Shown piece after piece: positions 18,190-27,395 of a DNA stretch of 64,000 nt (position 1 is its first letter; each line of letters starts with the position of its first letter). Below the pieces are notes generated by a model, which was not told where the DNA came from, did no database searches, and was given only the letters and a program-made list of their open reading frames with translations. Source of the DNA: Actinomycetes bacterium. GTDB lineage: Bacteria > Actinomycetota > Thermoleophilia > BMS3ABIN01. The translations under genes were made by a program, and so were the position numbers. The stretch covers positions 104,850 through 168,849 of the forward strand of contig JAJYOG010000003.1 of assembly GCA_021785935.1 (NCBI GenBank), given 5' to 3'.

Positions 18190-19122
18190 CTATGGGACTG
18201 GTGGCGCCACAATTTCTATGCCGGAGTCAGGCCCGATGTTGCCCGACCCCTGTGTATCGATTGGCTGTCTCGATTCTTTGATTTCGATCTGCATCAATTC
18301 AAGCAAGCCTGGACTATTCGCGACCGGCGAACTTTCGTCAACAAGGATTTTCCAATTTCCATCCAGTTTAATAAGCTTCAGGTAGAGCTCACCGGATTTG
18401 CTAACAACTCCATCCATCGAAGCTGTGACTTTCAATTTCACGTTCGCCTCGCCGGTGTCGCTTATGCTCGAACTAATGATATTGAGGTCACTGATTTCAT
18501 ATCCGTAATCAGAATTGACCCGATCACAGAAATTCGTATAGTTAAAATTATTACGTGTTTCCCCACGATATTGGACACCATCGTGCTTGCCCGGCGTATT
18601 ATCAACTGCTGGATCATCGAAGAATCTTGATGCTACCGTGGCCGTGTCCTTCGGATCCCTCACGGTAATTTCAAAGGAGGGCGGGAGCGGGTTGCCAGAG
18701 AGCGTATCGAGCACGTCCTCGTGTCCCTTGAGACTCTCGCGCAGGCGCCCCATCGCCTCTTCCTTGCTGACGTAATTCGTCGATTCTATCTCCGGCATCC
18801 CGCGTATCTCGGTATCCAGTCTCTGGATATCAGCGGCGCTGGCCGTGCTCCTGATGAAAACTTCAATTTCACGTGATCTTTCGAACAGCAGGAATTGCAT
18901 TGCCAGATCACATTCGCCGCTGCCCAAGCTCTTGTAGAACATCTCGACAACGCCTACAGGGTTGTCAGGATAACCGGCTTCTATTGCCCCTTCAGCCTTA
19001 TTCGCGGTACCGTTGCACGAGACAAGGAAAGATGCGGCCAATAGCACCGATACCGCCACCAGAATGTTGGAGATGTCGCGAGTCGGCACGCTATGAAAAA
19101 TGTTCATAATTGTTTGCCGCAT
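18190..19122 (-). CDS. Lipoprotein with FtsX extracellular-domain-like insert inside a DUF4878/NTF2-like frame
   Basis: Signal/lipobox LVSC. EIEVFIRSTASAADIQRLDTEIRGMPEIESTNYVSKEEAMGRLRESLKG...NPLPPSFEITVRDP resembles the FtsX ECD. Ends with LYLKLIKLDGNWKILVDE. Confidence 0.65.
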   Translation of the reverse strand: MRQTIMNIFHSVPTRDISNILVAVSVLLAASFLVSCNGTANKAEGAIEAGYPDNPVGVVEMFYKSLGSGECDLAMQFLLFERSREIEVFIRSTASAADIQRLDTEIRGMPEIESTNYVSKEEAMGRLRESLKGHEDVLDTLSGNPLPPSFEITVRDPKDTATVASRFFDDPAVDNTPGKHDGVQYRGETRNNFNYTNFCDRVNSDYGYEISDLNIISSSISDTGEANVKLKVTASMDGVVSKSGELYLKLIKLDGNWKILVDESSPVANSPGLLELMQIEIKESRQPIDTQGSGNIGPDSGIEIVAPPVP

Positions 19123-19372
19123 CCAGGTGTCACGAACCTTTATATATTTAGTGGGTCTTCTCGGTTAAGTCCCTATACTGCTGTAAATTATAACGCCGTC
19201 AGATAGAAACGGCATCGCACTTTGCGGAAAAGCCTTGAACTATATGCGGGAATCTCCAATCCTTTAACCATAAAAGCGTCTATTGTGTTTTTGTAATTCC
19301 CCCGCTAACCTTAAAGTTCCTGCATTGGTCGGTGCAGAACTTACTCCCAGCCAACCCAGGGATGACCATCGG

Positions 19373-20494
19373 ATGCCCTCCACGCGGCAAACAACTTCAT
19401 ATCTCAAAGGCCTGGCTATTATCATGGTCATGCTGAAGCACTATAGCGGCGGTTATGCACCTGGTCTGGCCCAGATGATCAGGGAATACGCGGATTTCTT
19501 CGTCTTGCTGTTTTTCATTCTCAGCGGCTACGGCCTTTATTACACCATGCAACGCCTGGAAGAACGAGCTGAAGGGAAACCACTTAATGCCGGACAGATG
19601 GGATCATTTTTCTGGCAGCGGGCGCTGCGCATCTATCCTCTTTTCTGGCTATCACTCATAAGCGCTACATTGATTCTGGTCGTGGGATGGGAAGACTTAC
19701 GCGAACTCTCATTTCGTACCGTGGGCATTTACCTTGCGTTCCCGTTAATCAGGCATCCGGGGTATACATGGTTTATACCGGCCCTGATCCAGTGTTACCT
19801 GGCGGCGCCAATACTGTATTACCTCTTCCGAAAAATGAACATACAGCGGTACGTGGCTTTTGTTCTGGGCCTGGGCGCGGCTTTCATGATTGTATCCGTT
19901 TTTCATCAGCGGGTTACCGATTTGATTAATCAAACCGGGTTCATCGATCCGGAAACAATTTTTTACCGGAATATGTTCCTGATCAACATTTTGCTTTTCG
20001 CGGGGGGGGGGTTGGCCATCCCTGGTTTAATCCGTTATCTAAAACCATATGTCAACATTTACGTTGTGCTGGCTTGCTTTGCGGCCTTTTTAATAACCAT
20101 GTATCTTGCCAGAGGCTTACTGTTTTCAGTCAAAGGCCTGTCTTCACAACAACTATTTTTCCCGCTGTTCTTAATCAGCGCCCTGACTTTTTGTGCCTCT
20201 GCCATCGCGGCCAACCGCAAGTTGCCGTTAGGCAAAGTCATAGCCTATCTTGGCGCCTATTCGCTTGTTCTTTATCTTTTCCATTGGCAATATTTTACTT
20301 TGCTGGATGATATTGGCTTGCTAAGTGACACTCCTGATGCCTCGGTCTGGCTGAATGCCGTGGCGGTAATCGCATTTTTCCCGGTGTTCCTGGGTTTGTG
20401 CATCGCGTTGCAGAAATCAGCCACCTGGTTGAGAAAGTTGTTGACCAGGGCCGAGGTCAAAGAACCGCCGGCTTTGTCTTACCAGCCGGAATAG
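19373..20494 (+). CDS. Acyltransferase family 3 (OafA-like) membrane protein
   Basis: MPSTRQTTSYLKGLAIIMVMLKHYSGGY...FFVLLFFILSGYGLYYTM...WQRALRIYPLFW. Internal Met preferred over the 19283 start. Confidence 0.85.
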   Translation: MPSTRQTTSYLKGLAIIMVMLKHYSGGYAPGLAQMIREYADFFVLLFFILSGYGLYYTMQRLEERAEGKPLNAGQMGSFFWQRALRIYPLFWLSLISATLILVVGWEDLRELSFRTVGIYLAFPLIRHPGYTWFIPALIQCYLAAPILYYLFRKMNIQRYVAFVLGLGAAFMIVSVFHQRVTDLINQTGFIDPETIFYRNMFLINILLFAGGGLAIPGLIRYLKPYVNIYVVLACFAAFLITMYLARGLLFSVKGLSSQQLFFPLFLISALTFCASAIAANRKLPLGKVIAYLGAYSLVLYLFHWQYFTLLDDIGLLSDTPDASVWLNAVAVIAFFPVFLGLCIALQKSATWLRKLLTRAEVKEPPALSYQPE

Positions 20495-20541
20495 GCTGAA
20501 AAGATACCCGGCTGTGAAAATCCGGCTCGGCAAGGAGCGAC

Positions 20542-20745
20542 ATGAAACAGCTATTCATCGACCATCCATGGATAATCGTGCTGCTCGTAGCCTGGGCCAT
20601 CCCCTGGAAGGGCTACGCACTCTGAAAATCCGCCAGGAGAGATGAAAAGGTCTGGTTTGTCTCGCTGCTCGTGGTCAATACGCTGGCTATCCTTGAGATC
20701 GCCTATATATTTTACTTCAGCAGGATGGAAAAACCACGTAAGTAA
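20542..20745 (+). pseudogene. DUF5652-like small membrane protein with in-frame TGA at codon 28
   Basis: MKQLFIDHPWIIVLLVAWAIPWKGYAL-TGA-KSARRDEKVWFVSLLVVNTLAILEIAYIFYFSRMEKPRK. RBS aaggag upstream. Not in the ORF track because of the TGA. Confidence 0.6.
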
Positions 20746-20933
20746 ACGAGAAGACTAGTTGATGGAAGCGACCAAAGACTAGAAACCAAAAAAACGCCGG
20801 CGAACGTCATGGCCTCACAGCGTGTTCCATTGAAAGTCCAGCCCTCCTTCGATATTGTGAGATAGTTCTTATCCTTCAACGGCACACGATCGCCAGCCCC
20901 CTTTATAAATAACGAATACCTGCGAGGATTGCC

Positions 20934-21889
20934 ATGCCCGCGGTAAGCATCACCGGAAAGCAGACCCTTGGGGATCTTGTAAAGAACGGATGCCTGAGGC
21001 CCGCCGCTGCCGCACTCGTAAAACCTCTGTGGAGATGGGTTCCAAGAAGTGCGTATCTTGGCAAATCGCCCATGCATCTGGGGCTGGCTATCACCAGAAA
21101 ATGCAATGCTAAACTTGTGTTTTCTGTCCATATCAATTTGCGCGTGCAGAAGACAAGGTACATATGTCGGACGCAATCTTCGATCTGGCGCTGAAGAGGA
21201 TCAGGGAGGCTCAAATCGAGCAAGTCATGCTTTCGCCGAATCTTGGCGAACCGCTCCTGGCGCCACAGTTCCTTGAAAAATTAAAAAAATTGCGCGCTGC
21301 CGGCGTCAGCAAGATCGAAGTGACAACCAATGCTCTTTTCTTACACAAGATCGGCGTGCGCGCAATGCTTGACGCCGGTCCCGATAAAATAAATATTTCG
21401 TTCGCGGGGTTCAATCAATCCCAAAAGGGAAATAAGTTTATGGCTTCGAGGAGATCTTCCCCGGGAATCCCTGCTTGCGCTCCGGAAATGGAGGAAGTTG
21501 CTCAGCTTGCGAATGATATTGAGATGATGACAGAAGTAGACGATTGGCTTCATCTGATTACTGAGGAGATATTGCCGGAAGGCTACACATTACAGAAAGA
21601 ATCAACCAGGATAAATAAGCGTCCCTGTGTCCTGTTGTGGGATCTCACTGTTCATCCCGATGGCGATATCCACCTGTGTGCCTGTCGTAATATAAATGGC
21701 GATCCGGACCTGCGCATAGGAAATATCAAGGAAATGACGCTGCTCGAAGCACATGCAAAGATTGAGGAAGTGCTGGTTCGATGGGAATCGGGAAATATTC
21801 CATTGATGTGTAAATCCTGTTCCATGTATGGCGACCCCGCAATCGGGCTCATCGGCCGTTGGCGCGAAATACGGCTTCAGGGTAATTGA
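20934..21889 (+). pseudogene. Radical SAM protein, frameshifted
   Basis: Frame A gives GLAITRKCNAK. Frame B gives CVFCPYQFARAEDKVHMSDAIFDLALKRIREAQIEQVMLSPNLGEP. Joining them at 21114-21115 restores CNAKCVFC (CX3CX2C). Middle (KGNKFMASRRSSPG...) also looks degraded. Confidence 0.7.
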
Positions 21890-21971
21890 TCTTAACGAGC
21901 CGGGGCGCCTTACGAAATACGGTGCTTCGAGTTTGTCCTATAACGCTCCGTTTTCCTCTCTTCCCCTACCG

Positions 21972-23372
21972 TCAATGCCTGAAGCTATGCCCCGACTTCC
22001 TGGGCTTGTGCTCCGGGTGCGCCTTGAACCATTCCATATGCCGCTGGAAGTCGCTTAACAGCATGTCGGCGAGGTCACGATTGAATCCTTCCTTGACCAC
22101 GATGCGCAGGGCAGCAACATGATCGCAGTTTTTGGGGAAGGTATATGCCGGGACCTGCCAGCCCCGGTCGCGCAGTCGTTCCGACATATCAAAGACCGTG
22201 TAGTTGGTAGACTTTTTTGCCGCCTCAGTCATCCTGAAGGCGAAGACGGGAATATCGCTTCCATCCGTCATCAGTTCCAGCTGCTCGTATTGCGCCAGTT
22301 TGCCGGAAAGATATAGCGCCACATTCTGGCTGGCCTGATGGATGCGCCGGTATCCTTCCTTCCCCAGCCTGAGGAAGTTATAGTACTGGGCCACGACCTG
22401 GCTGCCGGGACGCGAGAAATTAAGGGAAAACGTAGGCATCTGGCCACCTAGATAGTTCACCTTGAATACCAGTTCTTCCGGCAGGGCTTCCTTGGTGCGC
22501 CAGATTATCCAGCCGACCCCGGGGTAAACCAGGCCGTATTTGTGGCCGGACGCATTTATGGACTGGACCCTGGGCACCCGGAAGTCCCACTCCAGCTCCG
22601 GCTGCAGGAACGGCGCGATAAAACCGCCGCTGGCGCCATCGACGTGGATCGGGATATCCAGCCCCTTCTCTTCCTGCAGGCGGTCGAGCGCCGCGCCGAT
22701 CTCCTGAACCGGTTCGTAACTGCCGTCAAAAGTGCTGCCCATAATGGCCAGCACCGCGATCGTGTTCTCGTCGCAGAGGCCGGCCGCCTCTTCCGCGCCG
22801 AGGTGATAGCGGCCCTCCTCCATGGGCACGAAACGGGGTTCGACGTCCCAGTAGACACAGAACTTTTCCCAGCAGACTTGCACATTGATGCCCATGACCA
22901 TGTTGGGCCTGCCGGCCGCTTTGCCCTCGGCCTCGCGCCGCTGGCGCCACCTTTTCAGCAGCGCCATGCCGCCCAGCATCGCCGCCTCGCTGGAACCTAT
23001 CGTGGAAGTTCCTACCGCTTCCTCATCATCGGGAGAGTTCCAGAGGCGGGCGATCATGTTGACGCAACGTCCCTCGATCTCGGCCGTCTGCGGATATTCA
23101 TCCTTGTCCGCCAGGTTCTTGGCGAGAGTCTCCGCCATCAGCCGGTCAGCCTCAGGCTCCATCCAGGTGCCGACAAACGTGGCCAGATTCAGGCGGGCGT
23201 TGCCATCGAGCATCAGCTCATCATGTACAAGGTAATAGGCCGTCTCCGGAAGCATCTCGCTTTCCGGCATCTCATATTTGGGGACATTCATCTCCATGGC
23301 CGCGCGGGCGAAAGACGGAGTCAGGGTCTCGCTGATATCACCCATTGTCTTGATAATTTTCTTCTTATGCAT
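21972..23372 (-). CDS. gadB: Glutamate decarboxylase
   Basis: VGTSTIGSSEAAMLGGMALLKRWR, HVDGASGGFIAPF, SGHKYGLVYPGVGW. Internal Met at 23372 (MHKKKIIKTM) preferred. Confidence 0.92.
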   Translation of the reverse strand: MHKKKIIKTMGDISETLTPSFARAAMEMNVPKYEMPESEMLPETAYYLVHDELMLDGNARLNLATFVGTWMEPEADRLMAETLAKNLADKDEYPQTAEIEGRCVNMIARLWNSPDDEEAVGTSTIGSSEAAMLGGMALLKRWRQRREAEGKAAGRPNMVMGINVQVCWEKFCVYWDVEPRFVPMEEGRYHLGAEEAAGLCDENTIAVLAIMGSTFDGSYEPVQEIGAALDRLQEEKGLDIPIHVDGASGGFIAPFLQPELEWDFRVPRVQSINASGHKYGLVYPGVGWIIWRTKEALPEELVFKVNYLGGQMPTFSLNFSRPGSQVVAQYYNFLRLGKEGYRRIHQASQNVALYLSGKLAQYEQLELMTDGSDIPVFAFRMTEAAKKSTNYTVFDMSERLRDRGWQVPAYTFPKNCDHVAALRIVVKEGFNRDLADMLLSDFQRHMEWFKAHPEHKPRKSGHSFRH

Positions 23373-23462
23373 GGAAGTCTCCCGGTAGCGTTTGCCTGTC
23401 TTTACTTCCCATGTGGAGAAGTTCAAAAACCCGGACGGCGATACGGCCCGAAGATAAGGGGA

Positions 23463-24524
23463 TTAAGCAGTGGGGGTGGTGGAGGTGTTGTCTTCCTGAG
23501 GCAGCCCGGCGAGAAAATCATTCAGGCTGTTTCGTAAATCATTTATGGGGTTCCTGATCAAAATAAAATCGAGAAAATTGGCCGTGCGCTGAATTTTATT
23601 ATAGTTCATTGCGGCTTCCGTTTCGGCGGAGCCAACCCTGAAGGAAGCATCATTCATCAGCGTATTGTCATGGTTCGGCACGACGCTGATCTCATTATCC
23701 AGCTCGGCGACTGCTTTTTGCTCCCCGGTGATTATGCTTTCCAGGCCGCTTTTGTCCGCATCGCTTGCCGCATTTGACCGCAGGCCTATAAAGCCATTCG
23801 CTGCCTGGACATGCACCTGCCGTTTGGCCTGAAGCTGTACGATCAGGTCTGCATCGTACAACCTTGTCCCACTCGCGGAAACCGGCACGGTTTTGAGACC
23901 TTCCAGCTCCGCATTCCTGACAGTCCGAAGCCCTTCGGCAAATGACAGCTGAGTTTCAGTTTGCTTCAGCAGATCTGCTGCCTGCACCCAGTATTGCTTC
24001 AGGGTCTCGGCCTGAGTCGCGCAATCAGCGCACTCAGCAGGAGCCGGCGCCGGCTCGCGCGCCGCATCCGCTTTTATTGTCTCTTCCAGGGAAACCACCT
24101 TAGCCGAAAGTTTTTGCAGCTCTTCATCGGATAACCCTGAATTGCTTGCCGTTTCCCCGGTTATAGATTGGAAGAGTGTATCTGCATAGTTCAGATCCTG
24201 CTGCAGCTGATAGGCACTCTGGATGAGATCGTGGTCAAAGTTTTTTGGGCTTCGCTGGGACCGCAGCCGGCAACAGTCCCAACGCAAAGAATTAGGCTGC
24301 AAGCTGCCAGAAAGAAAAGCAGATAGTGATAAATATGCCTGGGCAAGAATTTCATGGAGCGATTGTATCATGGGAAATGCAGCTATATACATCCCGAAGA
24401 TCTGGCGGTAAAATTGGCTTCCTACCATCGCGGGCCGGGGGACCAAAATGGACTTTATGAGATACGTTGAAGTCGTATCGATTATACTTCTGACCTTGCT
24501 GGTCTTTTCCCTGATACCCTTCAT
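23463..24524 (-). CDS. Hypothetical helical/coiled-coil protein (start uncertain)
   Basis: Long ORF rich in helical, charged sequence (LSDEELQKLSAKVVSLEETIKADAA). N-terminal part uncertain. Confidence 0.45.
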   Translation of the reverse strand: MKGIREKTSKVRSIIDTTSTYLIKSILVPRPAMVGSQFYRQIFGMYIAAFPMIQSLHEILAQAYLSLSAFLSGSLQPNSLRWDCCRLRSQRSPKNFDHDLIQSAYQLQQDLNYADTLFQSITGETASNSGLSDEELQKLSAKVVSLEETIKADAAREPAPAPAECADCATQAETLKQYWVQAADLLKQTETQLSFAEGLRTVRNAELEGLKTVPVSASGTRLYDADLIVQLQAKRQVHVQAANGFIGLRSNAASDADKSGLESIITGEQKAVAELDNEISVVPNHDNTLMNDASFRVGSAETEAAMNYNKIQRTANFLDFILIRNPINDLRNSLNDFLAGLPQEDNTSTTPTA

Positions 24525-24651
24525 GTGCGCGATTGTTGCGCAAAGAAGAAACAGGAATACGGTTTGCTGGTTCTTGCTGGGATTTCTGGGAGCATTTACC
24601 GTTGTTGCCCTCCTCGTTTTATTTGCTATTCAGATGATTGCTGCTCAATAG
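24448..24651 (+). CDS. Small two-TM hypothetical protein
   Basis: VVSIILLTLLVFSLIPFMCAIVAQRRNRNTVCWFLLGFLGAFTVVALLVLFAI. Overlaps the disputed 5' end of the opposite ORF. Confidence 0.45.
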   Translation: MDFMRYVEVVSIILLTLLVFSLIPFMCAIVAQRRNRNTVCWFLLGFLGAFTVVALLVLFAIQMIAAQ

Positions 24652-24679
24652 GATTCGTTCCTGTATTTGCTCCCGGTTT

Positions 24680-25441
24680 TTACTCCAGATGACTGATAAC
24701 GAACGCGAGCAGAAACCCCGTTACCGTGATCAGCCCCGCGAAGTCATGGTCTTCGTGAAAGGCCACCGGGATCATGGTGTCCACCAGCATCGCCAGGATG
24801 GCCCCGGCGGCTACCGCCAATGAAATCGCATTGACATCCGGTGAGAAGTGACTGAAGAGAGCGTAGCCGGCAAGGGCCGCCACACCCGCGGCCAGGCCGA
24901 TGACGATCCAGACCGAAAAAATATAGCGAAGCGGCCGGCCCGCCGCTTTCATGCCGGCCGAGCTGGCAAGTCCTTCCGGGATATTGGATATAAAGATGGC
25001 GGCAACCGTAACGACGCTGACAGCGCCGCCGGCAATCATACTGACGCCGATGGCGACCGACTCGGGAATGCCGTCGATTAAGGCTCCGATGGCGATAGCC
25101 ATACCGCTGCCACTGATCTCGGCCTCAGATGGCTGCTTGACCATATTCATGCCATGATGTTTTCGGTGCTTGGCGCCGTAATGGTCGGGTGTCCAGCTCG
25201 CCCCGGTGAACAGCAGCGCCCCTCCCAGAAACCCGATGGAGGTCGAATCAAAACCACCCAGCTCGAAGGCGTTCGTGATCAGGTCGATGGACAGCGCCGA
25301 GATCAGAACACCGGCGCCAAACGCCATGATGCCGGCTATCACCCGCTTCGACAGTTTCATGTAAACGCCGGCCAGTGAGCCCAGCACCAGAGCCGAGCCC
25401 GCCAGCAGCCCCCATAAACCCGCTTCCAGCCACAATGGCAT
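24680..25441 (-). CDS. ZIP family metal transporter
   Basis: GSALVLGSLAGVYMKLSKRVIAGIMAFGAGVLISALSIDL, GALIDGIPESVAIGVS, FISNIPEGLASSAG. Confidence 0.9.
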   Translation of the reverse strand: MPLWLEAGLWGLLAGSALVLGSLAGVYMKLSKRVIAGIMAFGAGVLISALSIDLITNAFELGGFDSTSIGFLGGALLFTGASWTPDHYGAKHRKHHGMNMVKQPSEAEISGSGMAIAIGALIDGIPESVAIGVSMIAGGAVSVVTVAAIFISNIPEGLASSAGMKAAGRPLRYIFSVWIVIGLAAGVAALAGYALFSHFSPDVNAISLAVAAGAILAMLVDTMIPVAFHEDHDFAGLITVTGFLLAFVISHLE

Positions 25442-25504
25442 ACCTGCCTCCTCGCTGCGGTCCCTTGTTTATCGCCAGGCGGCGGCGCGATGCGTCGTAC
25501 CGCT

Positions 25505-27202
25505 TCAGTCCTTTGAACCGGCCGCCGCGACGGCGTCATCGATCGTATAAAAAATCATGTCTGCTCCCAGGCGCTCGATGATGCCGTCCCTCTCAAGCAT
25601 CTTGTGCACCGGCCCCCGCACTTCCGCCATCGCCACCCTGGCGCCCTCGGCCCGAAGCTCTTTGATTAGCTGACTGAGCATGATCGTCGCTGTAATGTCA
25701 GTGTGGGGAATCATCTCCATGTCGAGGACTACCATGGGCGGTTCGCGGTGCTCGCGGACCGCCGCCAGGATATGCTCGCGGATATATTCGGCGTTGCCAA
25801 AAAACATGACCCCTTCGATGCGGCAAACCAATGCCCCCGGAGCCTGCACCGTCTCGGGGTGATGATCCTGGTTCATCCAGTCGGTCGTCCCGGGCCTCTT
25901 GCCCAGAATCGCAACGCGCGGCCGGCTCGCCTCACGGATCAGTAGCGCGATCGAGATGCCGATCGCCAGAAGCAATCCCGGCAGAATATCGAATAATAAA
26001 ACCCCCATGAGCGCCGCCAGTGATACAATCGGGCCTTCCACGCGCAGCGACGCATACCGGCGCAGCGTCTCCACATCCAGCATGTGCCTGACAGCATGAA
26101 TGACAATGGCCCCAAGTGCCGCTTCCGGCAGATTATGGAAGACCGGCGTCAGAAACAGAAGCGTCGCGACAACGGTCAGGGAAGCAAACAGGTTGGAAAG
26201 CTCCGTTTTGGCGCCGGCGCCGTCGTTGGCGGCGCTGCCCGACAGGCCGCCACCGACGACAATGCCGCCAAACAGGCCGGAGCCAATGTTGGCGATGCCG
26301 ACGGCTTTTAGCTCCTGGTTGGGATTGATGTCATAGCTGTACTTGGCAGCGAGGGTGCGCGCGGTCCCGAGGCTCTCGGCAAACGCTACGAGGGCGATGC
26401 CGCCCGCGGCGGGTAACATCGAGACGATATCAGCGAAGGCCACATCAGGGATGTTGAATCCGGGCAGGCCGCCTGGCACCGTACCCACGATTGCCACTCC
26501 TTCATTGGTCAGGCTCAGTCCAGTAACCGCACCGATCCCGAGCACCAGGACCGCGAGCGCTCCCGGGATGCGGGGCACAAATCTGGTGAAGACAATCAGG
26601 ATAACTAGAAAGGACGCACCCAGAGCCAGCGTCGTCATATTGGTCTGCCCAAGAGATCCGATAAGGCCGCGCACCATGGGGAAGAAATGGCCAGACACCT
26701 TCGGTACGCCCAGCAGCTTCGGCAGCTGCCGGACAATGATCAGCAGCGCCAGGCCGAAGATAAAGCCGGTGATCACCGGTCTGGCCATGAAATCGGAGAC
26801 AAAGCCGAAGCCGATGATGCCCCCGATCAGAAACATCAGACCGGCCACGATTACAAGCGCCGCCACCATGGCGGCATAGCGCCCGGGGTCGGCGATCCCC
26901 AGGGAAACCACGGCAGCCGAGGTCATCACCGCCGTTGATGAAGTCGCTGAAACGGATACATGCCGGCTGGAACCGAACAGCGCATACAATACCAGGCCGG
27001 CGGCGGCGGCGTACAGGCCTGCCTGCGGCGGTACACCGACTATTCCGGCGTAAGCCATTCCCTCGGGTATCAGCAATCCCGCGAGGACCACACCTGCGAT
27101 CGCGTCGCCCACCAACCATGAAGTATTATACCCGGGCAGCCACCCGGCTGCGGGAAGAAGTGACGCGAGCCGGCTGCTGCGCCTATACCCGGCTTCCGAC
27201 AT
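25505..27202 (-). CDS. SulP family anion permease with STAS domain
   Basis: DAIAGVVLAGLLIPEGMAYAGIVGVPPQAGLYAA. C-terminal STAS region (VVLDMEMIPHTDITATIMLSQLIKEL). Confidence 0.92.
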   Translation of the reverse strand: MSEAGYRRSSRLASLLPAAGWLPGYNTSWLVGDAIAGVVLAGLLIPEGMAYAGIVGVPPQAGLYAAAAGLVLYALFGSSRHVSVSATSSTAVMTSAAVVSLGIADPGRYAAMVAALVIVAGLMFLIGGIIGFGFVSDFMARPVITGFIFGLALLIIVRQLPKLLGVPKVSGHFFPMVRGLIGSLGQTNMTTLALGASFLVILIVFTRFVPRIPGALAVLVLGIGAVTGLSLTNEGVAIVGTVPGGLPGFNIPDVAFADIVSMLPAAGGIALVAFAESLGTARTLAAKYSYDINPNQELKAVGIANIGSGLFGGIVVGGGLSGSAANDGAGAKTELSNLFASLTVVATLLFLTPVFHNLPEAALGAIVIHAVRHMLDVETLRRYASLRVEGPIVSLAALMGVLLFDILPGLLLAIGISIALLIREASRPRVAILGKRPGTTDWMNQDHHPETVQAPGALVCRIEGVMFFGNAEYIREHILAAVREHREPPMVVLDMEMIPHTDITATIMLSQLIKELRAEGARVAMAEVRGPVHKMLERDGIIERLGADMIFYTIDDAVAAAGSKD

Positions 27203-27240
27203 CCGGCACTCCTTTTAACGCAATTTTGCCCAGCTGTTTT

Positions 27241-27276
27241 CCGCGGCCAGGCCGCAATTATGCGGCCTGGCCGCGG
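27241..27276. repeat. Perfect 15-bp inverted repeat with 6-nt loop
   Basis: CCGCGGCCAGGCCGC-aattat-GCGGCCTGGCCGCGG. Confidence 0.9.
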
Positions 27277-27395
27277 TTATGCCGCGAAGCCGGGATTTCC
27301 CGATATCATTCGCGGCAAAGGCATCTAATACCTGTTATCCACACATGGGAATCACCCGGTCAGCAAACGTATAACCAGTACGGGGCCGGGAAGAA

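Noticed and set aside
20626-20670. bSECIS element for the in-frame TGA
   Set aside because: Only a 4-bp CCAG/CTGG stem with a large loop is visible; not enough to claim selenocysteine insertion.
20712-21223. Minus-strand ORFs 20712-21176 and 20903-21223
   Set aside because: Overlap antisense the recognisable DUF5652-like and radical SAM remnants.
22542-23537. 331-aa plus-strand ORF
   Set aside because: Antisense to gadB; no recognisable domain.
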